Source: Ferrimonas sp048263965
GTDB taxonomy: Bacteria > Pseudomonadota > Gammaproteobacteria > Enterobacterales > Shewanellaceae
NCBI RefSeq assembly: GCF_048263965.1
Contig: NZ_JBLXDO010000022.1
Coordinates: 1 to 64,000, forward strand
Reading direction: 5' to 3'
DNA length: 64,000 nt
In this document: positions 17,930-26,518 of the stretch, piece by piece
Position numbering within the stretch: the first letter of the stretch is position 1
Layout of the letters: each line of letters begins with the position of its first letter
Made by a program: the position numbers and the translations under genes
Notes under the pieces: generated by a model
Seen by the model: the letters and a program-made list of their open reading frames with translations, nothing else
Told to the model about the DNA's origin: nothing
Databases searched by the model: none

Positions 17930-18302
17930 ACCACGTCAGTTGGTTCGACTGCCGGAGCAGGGTAAGGTGGCCGGGGTCTGTGCCGGTCTTGCCGAGCACT
18001 TTAACCTGGAGGTATGGCTGGTTCGAATTGTTACCCTGTCCGCCATACTGTTGACCGGCATCTTCAGCCTGCCCCTGCTGCTTTACATCATCGCCTGGGT
18101 ATTGCTGGATAAGGGAAGCACCCGTCAGGAGCCCCACCAGCCCGAGCTGAAAACCAAGGTGTGGCAGGCCGGTGATTCGCCCCAGAAGGCGATGACCGAG
18201 GTCAGCACCCGCTTTCGGAACCTGGAGTTGCGACTTCGCAGACTTGAGAAGCATGTGACCTCAGATGCGTTCCACCTGAAGCGGGAAATCAACAACCTTT
18301 AA
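17919..18302 (+). CDS. pspC: Phage shock protein C
   Basis: A 127-residue membrane protein with the PspC fold: GKVAGVCAGLAEHFNLEVWLVRIV, then a transmembrane helix (FSLPLLLYIIAWVLL) and a C-terminal coiled segment. It works with PspB as stress sensor. pspD is missing, and ycjXF follow after a hairpin. Confidence 0.95.
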   Translation: MKDKPRQLVRLPEQGKVAGVCAGLAEHFNLEVWLVRIVTLSAILLTGIFSLPLLLYIIAWVLLDKGSTRQEPHQPELKTKVWQAGDSPQKAMTEVSTRFRNLELRLRRLEKHVTSDAFHLKREINNL

Positions 18303-18314
18303 CCTCTCGCCCTC

Positions 18315-18346
18315 GGCCCGGTGTCACCACCGGGCCCAAGCTTTTT
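18315..18346 (+). terminator. Possible terminator or attenuator between pspC and ycjX
   Basis: GGCCCGGTG and CACCGGGCC form a stable hairpin with a 4-base loop; TTTTT follows 5 bases later. The offset T-run means termination may be partial, letting some transcription reach ycjX. Confidence 0.5.
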
Positions 18347-18371
18347 ATCCTACCCACCAAGCAGTGATCCT

Positions 18372-19769
18372 ATGAGCGCCATTAAACACAGGGTAAAACG
18401 TCTCACAACTCAGCTGGAGGAGATCGCCCAGCGGGGTATGGATCGGCACATCCGTCTTGGGGTGACCGGCATCTCCGGGGCGGGGAAAACCGCCTTTATC
18501 ACCGCCCTGGTGAATCAGTTGCTGCAGGCGGAAAGTCATCAACTGCCTGCCTGGCAGGTGATGGCCCAGGGCCGTTACCTGGGGGGGCGTATCGCCCCTC
18601 AGCCGGATCTGACCCTGCAGCCCTTTGATTACACCGGTGCCATTGCCTGCCTTCAGCAGGAGCAGCCGGTTTGGCCCCCCTCGACCCGCAACATCAGTGA
18701 GATTCGTCTGGCGCTGCGCTACATGCCGGACAAGGGACTGGCGGGGCAGATAGGCCGGCCGGTCACCCTCTATCTGGATATCATCGATTATCCCGGCGAG
18801 TGGCTGCTGGATCTGCCGCTGATGCAGCAGGAGTATGAGCAGTGGTGTGAACAGATCTGGCCCCAGTTGCAACTGCCCGCCTGGCGGCAGCTGACCGAGT
18901 CCTGGTGTGCCCGCGCGGCCGCCCTGAGCACCGATGCCACCGAGGCGGACATCGCCGAACTGGCCCAGGAGTACGCCAGCCTGCTGCTGACGCTTAAGCA
19001 GCAGCGCGGGGCCAGCCTGTTGCAACCGGGCCGGGCCCTGTTGCCAGGGGAGCTGGCAGGCGCTCCGGTACTGGCCTGGTTCCCCCTGCCGCCGGAGAAA
19101 CTGGCCGGTCTGGGTGAGGAGTCCAGCCTGCGCCAGACACTGGTGTCCCGCTATCAGGCCTACCGGGACCAGGTGGTCACCCCCTTCTTCCGGGATTACT
19201 TTGCCAAGCTGGATCGTCAGGTGGTGCTGGTGGATTGCCTCTCTGCCCTCAATCAGGGGCGCGACCAGGTGGAGCAGCTGGCCCAGACCCTTCAGGCCCT
19301 GAGTCACAGCTTCCGCTACGGACCGGGCTCCATGGTCACCCGCTTGTTCCGGCCCAAGATTGACCGGGTGTTGTTTGCCGCCACCAAGGCGGACCATCTC
19401 ACGGTGGACCAGCACCACAACCTGCTGCAGCTGATGCACAGCCTGATGAAATCGTCCCGGCGTCAGCCCAGGTACTTTGGCACCCAGATGGAGACCCTGG
19501 TGCTCAGTGCCATCAATGCCACCCGCCAGGGACAGGTGGAGCGCGACGGCCGCACGGTGTCGGTGATCTCCGGCGCCGACCTGAGCGGCGCCAAGAGCGT
19601 GCGCTTTCCCGGAGAGGTACCGGCCTCTTTGCCTGGTAACGGCTTCTGGCAGGAGCAGGGCTTTTGCTTTCAGCCCTTCAGTCCCCCGGGGTGGGATGGG
19701 CAGGATGCGCTGCCCCACATGAGGCTGGATTACGCCCTGCAGTTTCTCATTGGAGACAAGATGCGATGA
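18372..19769 (+). CDS. ycjX: YcjX family P-loop GTPase-like protein
   Basis: A 465-residue protein of the YcjX (DUF463) family with Walker A GISGAGKT (residues 33-40) and a later LYLDIIDYPGEWLLDLP switch-like segment. It is co-regulated with the psp genes in many proteobacteria; its function is unknown. The ATG at 18372 is chosen because it gives the E. coli length. The stop overlaps the ycjF start in ATGA. Confidence 0.93.
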   Translation: MSAIKHRVKRLTTQLEEIAQRGMDRHIRLGVTGISGAGKTAFITALVNQLLQAESHQLPAWQVMAQGRYLGGRIAPQPDLTLQPFDYTGAIACLQQEQPVWPPSTRNISEIRLALRYMPDKGLAGQIGRPVTLYLDIIDYPGEWLLDLPLMQQEYEQWCEQIWPQLQLPAWRQLTESWCARAAALSTDATEADIAELAQEYASLLLTLKQQRGASLLQPGRALLPGELAGAPVLAWFPLPPEKLAGLGEESSLRQTLVSRYQAYRDQVVTPFFRDYFAKLDRQVVLVDCLSALNQGRDQVEQLAQTLQALSHSFRYGPGSMVTRLFRPKIDRVLFAATKADHLTVDQHHNLLQLMHSLMKSSRRQPRYFGTQMETLVLSAINATRQGQVERDGRTVSVISGADLSGAKSVRFPGEVPASLPGNGFWQEQGFCFQPFSPPGWDGQDALPHMRLDYALQFLIGDKMR

Positions 19770-20755
19770 AACCCATTAAAGCCGCCGAAGAGTTCAGCCC
19801 GGAGCTGGAGACCCAGATACAGCCCATGGAGGAGGCCGAAGCTGCGGTGGAGTCTGTAGAGCCCCTTCCCCCAAAAAGGCGCATGGGCTGGTGGGGCAGG
19901 GCGGTGCTGGCCAGTGGTGCGGCGCTGATATTGGTCGAGAGTGGCTTTACCCTGGTTCGGGCCTGGCAGCAGAGCCCCTGGTTGTTCGGGCTCTACGCCC
20001 TGTTTTTCGCCCTGGCACTGGGCGGGGTGCTCAGCCTGAGTGTCAAAGAGCTGTCGCGACTGCGACGCCTCAAGAGCCGCCAGAGCCTGCGAGAGGAGCT
20101 GGATCCCCTGGTGGGCAGCGAGCAGGTGGGGGCGGCCATGCCCCTGCTGCAAGGGCTGAAGCAGGAGCTGCCCGGTGCGTCAGAGCGCTGGCCAGAGTTC
20201 GAACGTTGCCAGCAGCCTCACCACAGTGATGCGGAGTTGCTGGATCTGGCCAACACCACCCTGGTGGCCCCTCTGGATGAGCAGGCCGAGGCGATCATCT
20301 ACCGCTACTCTGCCCAGGCCTCGGTGATGCTGGCGGCCAGCCCGCTGGCGGTGATGGACATGGCGCTGATGCTGTGGCGCAACCAGAAGATGCTCGATGA
20401 GCTCTCCAAACTCTATGGAGTCGAGCCCGGCTACCTGGGCCGCCTGTCGCTGGTGCGGCAGATGCTGGTGAACCTGATCTATGCCGGTGGCAGCGAACTG
20501 GTGCTGGATCTCGGGGGTCAACTGCTTACCGCGGAGCTGACCGGTAAGTTGTCTGCCCGGGTCGCCCAGGGGTTGGGGGCGGGGATGCTCACCGCCCGCC
20601 TGGGGTATCAGGCCCAGGCCCTGTGCCGACCCCTGCCGCTGATCTCCCCCAGGCCCAAGCTGATTAAGGTGCAGGGCAGGCTGCTGGGTGAGCTTACCCG
20701 GTGGTCCGCTGGCGCCCTGAAACGGGCCAGGGAAACCGTGGATCGTAACAAATAA
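19766..20755 (+). CDS. ycjF: YcjF family membrane protein (DUF697)
   Basis: A 329-residue protein with two N-terminal membrane helices (RAVLASGAALILVESGF and the following FGLYALFFALALGGVLSL) and a C-terminal DUF697 domain containing LYGVEPGYLGRLSLVRQML. It follows ycjX with a 4-base overlap and is presumed to be its partner in the Psp stress response. The function is unknown. Confidence 0.92.
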   Translation: MKPIKAAEEFSPELETQIQPMEEAEAAVESVEPLPPKRRMGWWGRAVLASGAALILVESGFTLVRAWQQSPWLFGLYALFFALALGGVLSLSVKELSRLRRLKSRQSLREELDPLVGSEQVGAAMPLLQGLKQELPGASERWPEFERCQQPHHSDAELLDLANTTLVAPLDEQAEAIIYRYSAQASVMLAASPLAVMDMALMLWRNQKMLDELSKLYGVEPGYLGRLSLVRQMLVNLIYAGGSELVLDLGGQLLTAELTGKLSARVAQGLGAGMLTARLGYQAQALCRPLPLISPRPKLIKVQGRLLGELTRWSAGALKRARETVDRNK

Positions 20756-20761
20756 TTTACA
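20744..20761 (+). promoter_or_regulatory. Candidate TyrR box upstream of the mgl-phhAB genes
   Basis: CGTAAC-N6-TTTACA matches the TyrR consensus TGTAAA-N6-TTTACA at 10 of 12 bases and keeps the essential G and C with 14 bases between them. It overlaps the end of ycjF, about 140 bases before the methionine gamma-lyase start. Confidence 0.45.
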
Positions 20762-20901
20762 TTAAACCGGGAGAGGATTTGTCCATCAGGCTGTTGCCTT
20801 GAGACCGCTGGATTATGGTAGGGCTATAAAAGTGCGCCCCAGATCACGAATCTGATACACATAAATCCAACTGAGGGGTGCGTATTGGGGAGTTAAGCAA
20901 C

Positions 20902-22110
20902 ATGGCTTCAAAGATGCATCCGGAGACGGCGGTGATCCACGCCGGCCATCTCCGCGAACCTCAGGGCAGTCTGGTGTCGCCCTTATATCAGTCGGCCACC
21001 TTCGTGTTCGACGACGTACAGACCGGCTCTGCCCGTTTTGCCGGGGAACAGAGCGGTCCCATCTATACCCGCCTGGGCAACCCTACGGTGGCGGAGTTTG
21101 AGCGCCGTATGGCCCACCTGGAGGAGTCCGAGGGGGCCATCGCCTTCGCCAGCGGCATGGCGGCGGTCTCCGCCGTGTTCCTGGGATTGCTCAGCAGTGG
21201 CGATCACCTGATCTGCAACACCTGCCTCTACGGCTGCACCCACTCCCTGGTGAGTGAGCAGTTGCCCAGGTTTGGCATCGAGGTCACCCAGGTGGACTTC
21301 GCCGACCTGCAGGCGGTGGAGGCGGCCATCCGTCCCAACACCCGCATGCTGTTCCTGGAATCCCCGGTCAATCCCCACCTGGCGGTGTATGACCTCCAAG
21401 CGGTGGCCAACCTGGCCAGCCGCAGGGGACTCACTTCGGTGGTGGACAACACCTTCATGACCCCGCTGCTGCAGCGGCCCAAGAGTCTGGGCATCGACAT
21501 CGTGCTGCACAGTGCCACCAAGTACCTCAATGGCCATGGTGACGTCATTGCCGGGGTGGTGTGCACCGACGGAGAGCCGCTGGAACTGATGCGTCACCGC
21601 AGCCTCAAGGACATTGGCGGGGTGCTGTCCCCCCATGACGCCTGGCTGATTCTGCGCGGCATGAAAACCCTGGCCCTGCGCATGGAGCGGCATTGCCTCA
21701 ATGCCCAGACTCTGGCGGAGTTTCTTGAGGGGCACCCCGCGGTGACCCGGGTCTATTACCCCGGGCTCAAGACCCACCCGGGGTACCACCTGCTGGGCAG
21801 TCAGATGGGCGGAGCTGGAGGCGTCCTGGCCCTGGAGCTGAATGCGGACTTCGATGCGGCCGTGGCGTTTGTGAACCGGCTGAAGCTGTTCAACATCGCC
21901 GTCAGTCTCGGGGATGCGGAATCCCTGGTGCAGCATCCAGCCTCCATGACCCACGCCACCTACGAGGCGGTGGACCGGGAGAAAGCCGGGATCAGCGATA
22001 CCCTGATCCGTCTGTCAGCCGGGCTGGAAAACGCCGAGGACCTGCTGGCCGATCTGCGTCAGGCCCTGGCGCCCCTGAGCCAGAGCAGTACCCTGGAGGA
22101 GGCCCTATGA
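20902..22110 (+). CDS. Methionine gamma-lyase, PLP-dependent
   Basis: A Cys/Met-metabolism PLP enzyme that splits L-methionine to methanethiol, 2-oxobutyrate and ammonia. The PLP lysine is in HSATKYLNGHGD (K207 from this start). The cysteine in CLYGCTHS (C112) aligns with the Cys that is typical of methionine gamma-lyases rather than cystathionine gamma-lyases. The ATG at 20902 follows GGGGAG by 9 bases; a GTG at 20878 in frame is less likely. Its stop overlaps the phhA start by 4 bases, coupling it to aromatic catabolism. The substrate call is inferred from the cysteine and synteny with Shewanella mdeA. Confidence 0.82.
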   Translation: MASKMHPETAVIHAGHLREPQGSLVSPLYQSATFVFDDVQTGSARFAGEQSGPIYTRLGNPTVAEFERRMAHLEESEGAIAFASGMAAVSAVFLGLLSSGDHLICNTCLYGCTHSLVSEQLPRFGIEVTQVDFADLQAVEAAIRPNTRMLFLESPVNPHLAVYDLQAVANLASRRGLTSVVDNTFMTPLLQRPKSLGIDIVLHSATKYLNGHGDVIAGVVCTDGEPLELMRHRSLKDIGGVLSPHDAWLILRGMKTLALRMERHCLNAQTLAEFLEGHPAVTRVYYPGLKTHPGYHLLGSQMGGAGGVLALELNADFDAAVAFVNRLKLFNIAVSLGDAESLVQHPASMTHATYEAVDREKAGISDTLIRLSAGLENAEDLLADLRQALAPLSQSSTLEEAL

Positions 22111-22898
22111 AAGGCACCAGTTACGTAGCCCGTCAGCCGGATGAGCAGGGCATCATTCATTACAGCGAGGAAGAGAACCGGATCTGGAGCGAGCTGCTGG
22201 CCCGCCAGATGAGCTGGCTGCCGGGACGGGCCTGTGACCAGTATCTGGAGGGGCTGCGTAAGCTGAATCTTCCAGCGGATCGCATCCCTCAGCTGGCGGA
22301 AGTGGATGCCGTACTGGAACAGGCCACCGGCTGGCGCACCGCCCAGGTGCCGGCACTGATCTCCTTCCAGCATTTCTTCGAGTTGCTGGCGGACAAGCAG
22401 TTTCCCGTGGCCACCTTTATTCGCAGCCGGGAGGAGTTTGATTACCTGCAGGAGCCGGACATCTTCCATGAGATCTTTGGCCATTGCCCGCTGCTGACCA
22501 ACCCGGCCTTTGCCCACTTCACCCACACCTATGGCAAGCTGGGGTTGGCCGCCTCGCCCAAGGAGAGGGTATTTCTGGCCAGGCTCTACTGGTTTACCGT
22601 GGAGTTTGGTCTGGTGCAGACCGAGCAGGGGCTGCGCATCTATGGCGGCGGCATCCTCTCCTCCCCGGGTGAGACCCGTTATGCCCTCTCCGATGAGCCT
22701 GAGCGGGTGACCATGTCGGTGCTGGATGCCCTGCGCACCCCTTACCGCATCGACATCATGCAGCCCATCTACTATGTACTGAATCACCTGGACGACCTGT
22801 TCGACATCGCCGAACTGGATCTCATGTCCCTGGTCAAGCAGGCCCAGGAGTTGGGGTTGCATGAGCCTAAATTTCCGCCAAAACAAAAAGTAAGCTAA
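22107..22898 (+). CDS. phhA: Phenylalanine 4-monooxygenase
   Basis: A non-haem iron, pterin-dependent hydroxylase converting phenylalanine to tyrosine. The 263 residues match bacterial enzymes that lack the regulatory ACT domain. The iron ligands are visible: H121 and H126 in HEIFGHCPLL and E166 in YWFTVEFGLV. The ATG overlaps the methionine gamma-lyase stop (ATGA). The pterin carbinolamine product is recycled by PhhB, encoded next; FolM at 43 kb may supply reduced monapterin. Confidence 0.97.
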   Translation: MKGTSYVARQPDEQGIIHYSEEENRIWSELLARQMSWLPGRACDQYLEGLRKLNLPADRIPQLAEVDAVLEQATGWRTAQVPALISFQHFFELLADKQFPVATFIRSREEFDYLQEPDIFHEIFGHCPLLTNPAFAHFTHTYGKLGLAASPKERVFLARLYWFTVEFGLVQTEQGLRIYGGGILSSPGETRYALSDEPERVTMSVLDALRTPYRIDIMQPIYYVLNHLDDLFDIAELDLMSLVKQAQELGLHEPKFPPKQKVS

Positions 22899-22926
22899 GG
22901 GCTACAGGCCCTAAAGGGAAAAGCTA

Positions 22927-23265
22927 ATGTCTGAATTGTCACAAATGAAATGCGAAGCCTGCCAGGCCGGTGCGCCCACCGTATCCGATGAAGAGCTGGC
23001 GCAGCTGATGCGGGAGATCCCCGACTGGTCCACGCCGGTGTATGACGGGGTCATGCAGCTGGAGCGGGTCTACAAGTTTAAAAACTTCAAGCTGGCCTGG
23101 GCCTTCTCCAACAAGGTGGCGGAGCTGGCGGAAGCTGAGTTCCACCACCCCGGTATTCTGCTGGAGTGGGGCAAGGTGACCGTCACCTGGTGGACTCACG
23201 CCATCAGTGGCTTGCATAAAAACGATTTCATCATGGCGGCCAAGACCGACCAGTTACTGGATTGA
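22927..23265 (+). CDS. phhB: Pterin-4a-carbinolamine dehydratase
   Basis: A 112-residue protein that dehydrates the 4a-hydroxy-pterin released by PhhA so that the cofactor can be reduced again. The family core is present: FSNKVAELAEAEFHHPGILLEW then VTVTWWTHAISGLHKNDF. It follows phhA by 28 bases and ends the operon at a strong terminator. Confidence 0.96.
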   Translation: MSELSQMKCEACQAGAPTVSDEELAQLMREIPDWSTPVYDGVMQLERVYKFKNFKLAWAFSNKVAELAEAEFHHPGILLEWGKVTVTWWTHAISGLHKNDFIMAAKTDQLLD

Positions 23266-23284
23266 TTCCGTCTGGGCCGTATCA

Positions 23285-23308
23285 GGGCACCCTCGGGTGC
23301 CCTTTTTT
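23285..23308 (+). terminator. Terminator of the mgl-phhAB operon
   Basis: Hairpin GGGCAC-CCTCGG-GTGCCC followed by six T. Confidence 0.9.
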
Positions 23309-23384
23309 CTGCATCCGCCCCACGGAGGCCGGTCAAAAGAGATGCCAACAGCTCCGATCTCTGGCTAAAAAATGCCCAATAAAT

Positions 23385-23402
23385 TGTAAACAATTACTGA
23401 CA
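23385..23402 (+). promoter_or_regulatory. Candidate TyrR box upstream of tyrR
   Basis: TGTAAA-N6-CTGACA: perfect left half, four of six in the right half, with G and C at the required spacing. It lies 66 bases before tyrR and would allow autoregulation, as in E. coli. Confidence 0.5.
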
Positions 23403-23467
23403 GCGTAGTGCGCTCAGACGAATAGAGGTATCATGAGCCTTTATCGAACAGCAATTTAGGACCTTTT

Positions 23468-25015
23468 ATGCGCCTGGAAGTGAGTTGTGACGACCGCATC
23501 GGGTTGGCCAGGGCGATTCTGGAAGTGCTGGAGCAGCACCAGATCAACGTCAACGCCATCGATGCAGAGAGTCAGGGCTACATCTACCTGCAGCTGCCGG
23601 ATTTGAGCTTCGATGAACTCGCCGTACTGCTGCCTATCCTGCGTAAAATTGACGCGGTAAAGGATGTCCGCACCGTTCCCTTTATGCCCTCCGAGCGTGA
23701 GCACTACGCTCTGGAAACCCTCCTCAGTACACTGCCCGATGCGGTGCTCTCCATCGACACCAAGTTGAAGGTCACCATGGCCAACGACTCCGCGGTGGCC
23801 ATTCTTGGCAGCGCCCGCGATGAGGTGGAGGGGCAGTTGCTCAGCAACTGGGTACAGGGGTTTGGCTTCCAGCGTTGGCTGCAGTCCGATGAGGTGCTTC
23901 CCCAGGCCAGCCGGGTACAGGTCCAGGGCAGTGATTATCTGGCGGAGATGTTTCCCATTCACCTGCCAGAACCGGGTTCCGAGGGCACCTCCCTGGCCGG
24001 TGCCGTAGTATTGCTGAAATCCCCCTCCCGGGTGGGCAAGCAGTTTAATGCCCTGCAACAGCAGGTGACCGGTTTTGAGACCGTGCTGGCTCAGAGCGAT
24101 AAGATGAAGGCGCTGCTGGAGCAGGCCAGGCGCATGGCCCAGCTGGAGGCTCCCCTGTTGATCAGCGGCGAGACCGGTACCGGCAAGGAGCTGATGGCCC
24201 GCGCCTGTCATGACGCCAGCCTGAGGGCGGAAAAATCCTTCGTGGTGATCAACTGCGCCTCCCTGCCTGACGCGGTGGCGGAGAGCGAGCTGTTTGGCCT
24301 GGCGTCTGCGCCCGGCCTGCCCATCAAGAAGGGGGTGATCGAGCAGGCCAACGGTGGCACTATCTTCCTGGATGAGGTGGCAGACATGTCTGCCCAGCTT
24401 CAGGTGAAGCTGCTGCGATTCATTCAGGATGGCCGTTTCCGCCGGGTCGGGGACGACGAGGAGATCGCCGTGGATGTGCGCATCATCTGTGCCAGCCAGA
24501 AGGATCTCTCCGACCTGTGCCAGCAGGGCAAATTCCGCGAAGACCTCTATTATCGCATCAATGTGCTCAACCTGATGTTGCCGCCTCTGCGGGAGCGTCA
24601 GGCAGACATCGTTCCCCTGGCTGAGCTGTTCCTGGAGCACTACAGCCAGCAGTTGGGCAGCGCGTCCCGACAACTCTCCGGTGAGTGCCGGGAGTTCATT
24701 CGCCACTATGCCTGGCCGGGCAACGTGCGCCAGCTGAAGAACGCCCTGTTCCGGGCGGTCTCCATGGCCGAGGGGTTGGGAGAGATCACCTCGGACGATC
24801 TGCGTCTGCCCGCCTGGACCGAGGGCTTTGGTTACTTCGACCAGGAGTTCGAGGGCACCTTGGAGCAAGCGGTCAAGCAGTTCGAGTCCAGCCTGCTCAG
24901 ACGCCTTTATCCCGCCTATCCCAGTACCCGTCAGCTGGCCAAGAAGCTGGGGGTTTCCCACACGGCCATCGCCAACAAGCTGCGGGAATACGGCATAGGA
25001 AAAAAGCGTAAATAA
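23468..25015 (+). CDS. tyrR: Aromatic amino acid transcriptional regulator TyrR
   Basis: A 515-residue regulator with an N-terminal ACT domain (about 1-75), a PAS domain (about 78-140), an AAA+ ATPase with Walker A GETGTGKE (234-241) and a C-terminal helix-turn-helix (STRQLAKKLGVSHTAIANKL). The sigma-54 loop GAFTGA is replaced by SAPGLPIKKG, as expected for TyrR/PhhR, which act on sigma-70 promoters. Its position between phhB and hpd, and near ycjXF as in E. coli, points to control of the flanking catabolic genes. Confidence 0.96.
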   Translation: MRLEVSCDDRIGLARAILEVLEQHQINVNAIDAESQGYIYLQLPDLSFDELAVLLPILRKIDAVKDVRTVPFMPSEREHYALETLLSTLPDAVLSIDTKLKVTMANDSAVAILGSARDEVEGQLLSNWVQGFGFQRWLQSDEVLPQASRVQVQGSDYLAEMFPIHLPEPGSEGTSLAGAVVLLKSPSRVGKQFNALQQQVTGFETVLAQSDKMKALLEQARRMAQLEAPLLISGETGTGKELMARACHDASLRAEKSFVVINCASLPDAVAESELFGLASAPGLPIKKGVIEQANGGTIFLDEVADMSAQLQVKLLRFIQDGRFRRVGDDEEIAVDVRIICASQKDLSDLCQQGKFREDLYYRINVLNLMLPPLRERQADIVPLAELFLEHYSQQLGSASRQLSGECREFIRHYAWPGNVRQLKNALFRAVSMAEGLGEITSDDLRLPAWTEGFGYFDQEFEGTLEQAVKQFESSLLRRLYPAYPSTRQLAKKLGVSHTAIANKLREYGIGKKRK

Positions 25016-25031
25016 TTGATTTAAAAGTGCT

Positions 25032-25060
25032 ATGTCACCCCTGTAAACCAGGGGTGACAT
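25032..25060 (+). terminator. Strong hairpin after tyrR, terminator or operator
   Basis: ATGTCACCCCTG and CAGGGGTGACAT pair perfectly over 12 bases around a 5-base loop. No T-run follows, so termination is uncertain. Bases 25042-25059 (TGTAAA-N6-GTGACA) also keep the G-N14-C frame of a TyrR box, so a regulatory role for hpd is possible. Confidence 0.5.
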
Positions 25061-25126
25061 CTTCTCCTCCCCCTCTCTTTCCTGTGATCTCTGTCACGCC
25101 CCGCCATCCTTTGTTAGCGTTTGGTG

Positions 25127-25287
25127 ATACCAAGTTCATTAAGTAAGTGGTCTGCCTAGTGCGCCGAAGAAATTGTCCCAATCAAGGGTAGGACGAAGCT
25201 GCTGGTTGTTCTAACAGTGAGTCCTACAACATAGAGTGGGGCAATTTAAGCTAGCACTAGTGAGTAAATACTTGATGAAGTTGGTAT
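25127..25287 (+). repeat. MITE-like repeat, copy 1 (161 bp)
   Basis: The terminal inverted repeats ATACCAAGTTCATTAAGTA and ATACCAACTTCATCAAGTA (read inward from the right end) agree at 17 of 19 bases. The body has no ORF and contains further inverted segments (AAATTGTCCC and GGGGCAATTT). A second copy, similar throughout and in the same orientation toward its downstream gene, is at 47371-47532. It fills most of the tyrR-hpd gap, ending about 100 bases before hpd. Confidence 0.8.
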
Positions 25288-25385
25288 GAGTAGTGTGTCG
25301 ACAAAAGGTTTGTCGCCGCCGCCGTACCGCCTCACCCATAAACAGAAGGGCGGACGGTCCACAGCGATCAACAAGGGAGAAGAAA

Positions 25386-26453
25386 ATGACCTCTATGGAT
25401 TACAACCCTCTGGGGACCGATGGCTTCGAGTTTGTGGAGTACACCGCCCCCAATGCCGAGGGCATTGGCAAGCTCAAGCAGCTGTTTGCCCTGCTGGGAT
25501 TCACTGAGATCGCCAAGCACCGCAGCAAAGAAGCCTGGCTCTATCGCCAGGGCGACATCAACTTCATCATCAACGCTCAGCCCCACAGTCAGGCCGCCGA
25601 GTTTGCCGTCGCCCACGGTCCCTCCGTTTGCGGCATGGCCTGGCGGGTGCAGGATGCCGGCAAGGCCCTGGAGCACGCCCTGGCCAACGGCGCCGAGCGC
25701 TTTGATGGCAACATCGGCCCCATGGAGTTGAACATCCCCGCGGTCCAGGGTATCGGCGATTCCACCCTCTATTTCGTCGACCGCTATGGTGACCAGAGCA
25801 TCTACGACGTGGACTTTCAGTTCTACGCCGACTGGCAACAGACTCTGGCCGCCAATGACAAGGGGCTTATCGAGATCGATCACCTGACCCACAACGTGTT
25901 CCAGGGCAACATGAACAAGTGGGCCGGTTTCTACGAGCGTATCGGTAACTTCCGCGAGATCCGTTATTTCGACATCGAAGGCAAGCTGACTGGCCTGGTG
26001 AGCCGGGCCATGACCGGCCCCTGTGGCAAGATCCGCATCCCCATCAACGAGTCCTCCGACGATAAGTCGCAGATTGAGGAGTACCTGCGTGAGTACAAAG
26101 GGGAGGGGATTCAGCACATCGCCCTGACCACAGAGGACATCTACCAGACCGTGACCGATCTGCGTGCCGGCGGCATGGACTTCATGCCCACACCGGACAC
26201 CTACTACGAGAAGATCAACGACCGGGTAGAGGGTCATGGCGAAGATGTGGACCGTCTGCGCGACCTGCGCATCCTCATCGACGGTGCGCCCATGAAGGAT
26301 GGCATCCTGCTGCAGATCTTTACCCAGACCGTTATTGGCCCCGTGTTCTTCGAGATCATTCAGCGCAAGGGGAACGAGGGCTTCGGTGAGGGCAACTTCA
26401 AGGCCCTGTTCGAGTCCATCGAGGAGGATCAGATCCGCCGCGGCGTCATCTGA
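25386..26453 (+). CDS. hpd: 4-hydroxyphenylpyruvate dioxygenase
   Basis: An Fe(II) dioxygenase converting 4-hydroxyphenylpyruvate to homogentisate. With the ATG at 25386 (after AAGGGAGAA) it has 355 residues, the usual bacterial size. The metal triad is visible: H166 in EIDHLTHNV, H244 in GIQHIALTTEDI and E323 in FFEIIQRKG. It is the first gene of hpd-hmgA-fahA-maiA. The frame stays open further upstream, but those residues lie just after the MITE and look non-coding. Confidence 0.96.
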   Translation: MTSMDYNPLGTDGFEFVEYTAPNAEGIGKLKQLFALLGFTEIAKHRSKEAWLYRQGDINFIINAQPHSQAAEFAVAHGPSVCGMAWRVQDAGKALEHALANGAERFDGNIGPMELNIPAVQGIGDSTLYFVDRYGDQSIYDVDFQFYADWQQTLAANDKGLIEIDHLTHNVFQGNMNKWAGFYERIGNFREIRYFDIEGKLTGLVSRAMTGPCGKIRIPINESSDDKSQIEEYLREYKGEGIQHIALTTEDIYQTVTDLRAGGMDFMPTPDTYYEKINDRVEGHGEDVDRLRDLRILIDGAPMKDGILLQIFTQTVIGPVFFEIIQRKGNEGFGEGNFKALFESIEEDQIRRGVI

Positions 26454-26518
26454 TGCAAGCGGCTGGGGCACGTTGACCGGCGTGCCCCGGGATCGGATTT
26501 TTTTCCAAGGAGGTCTCC

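Noticed and set aside
23456..25060. A 534-codon minus-strand frame
   Set aside because: Shadow of tyrR. The tyrR frame has ACT, PAS, AAA+ and HTH domains.
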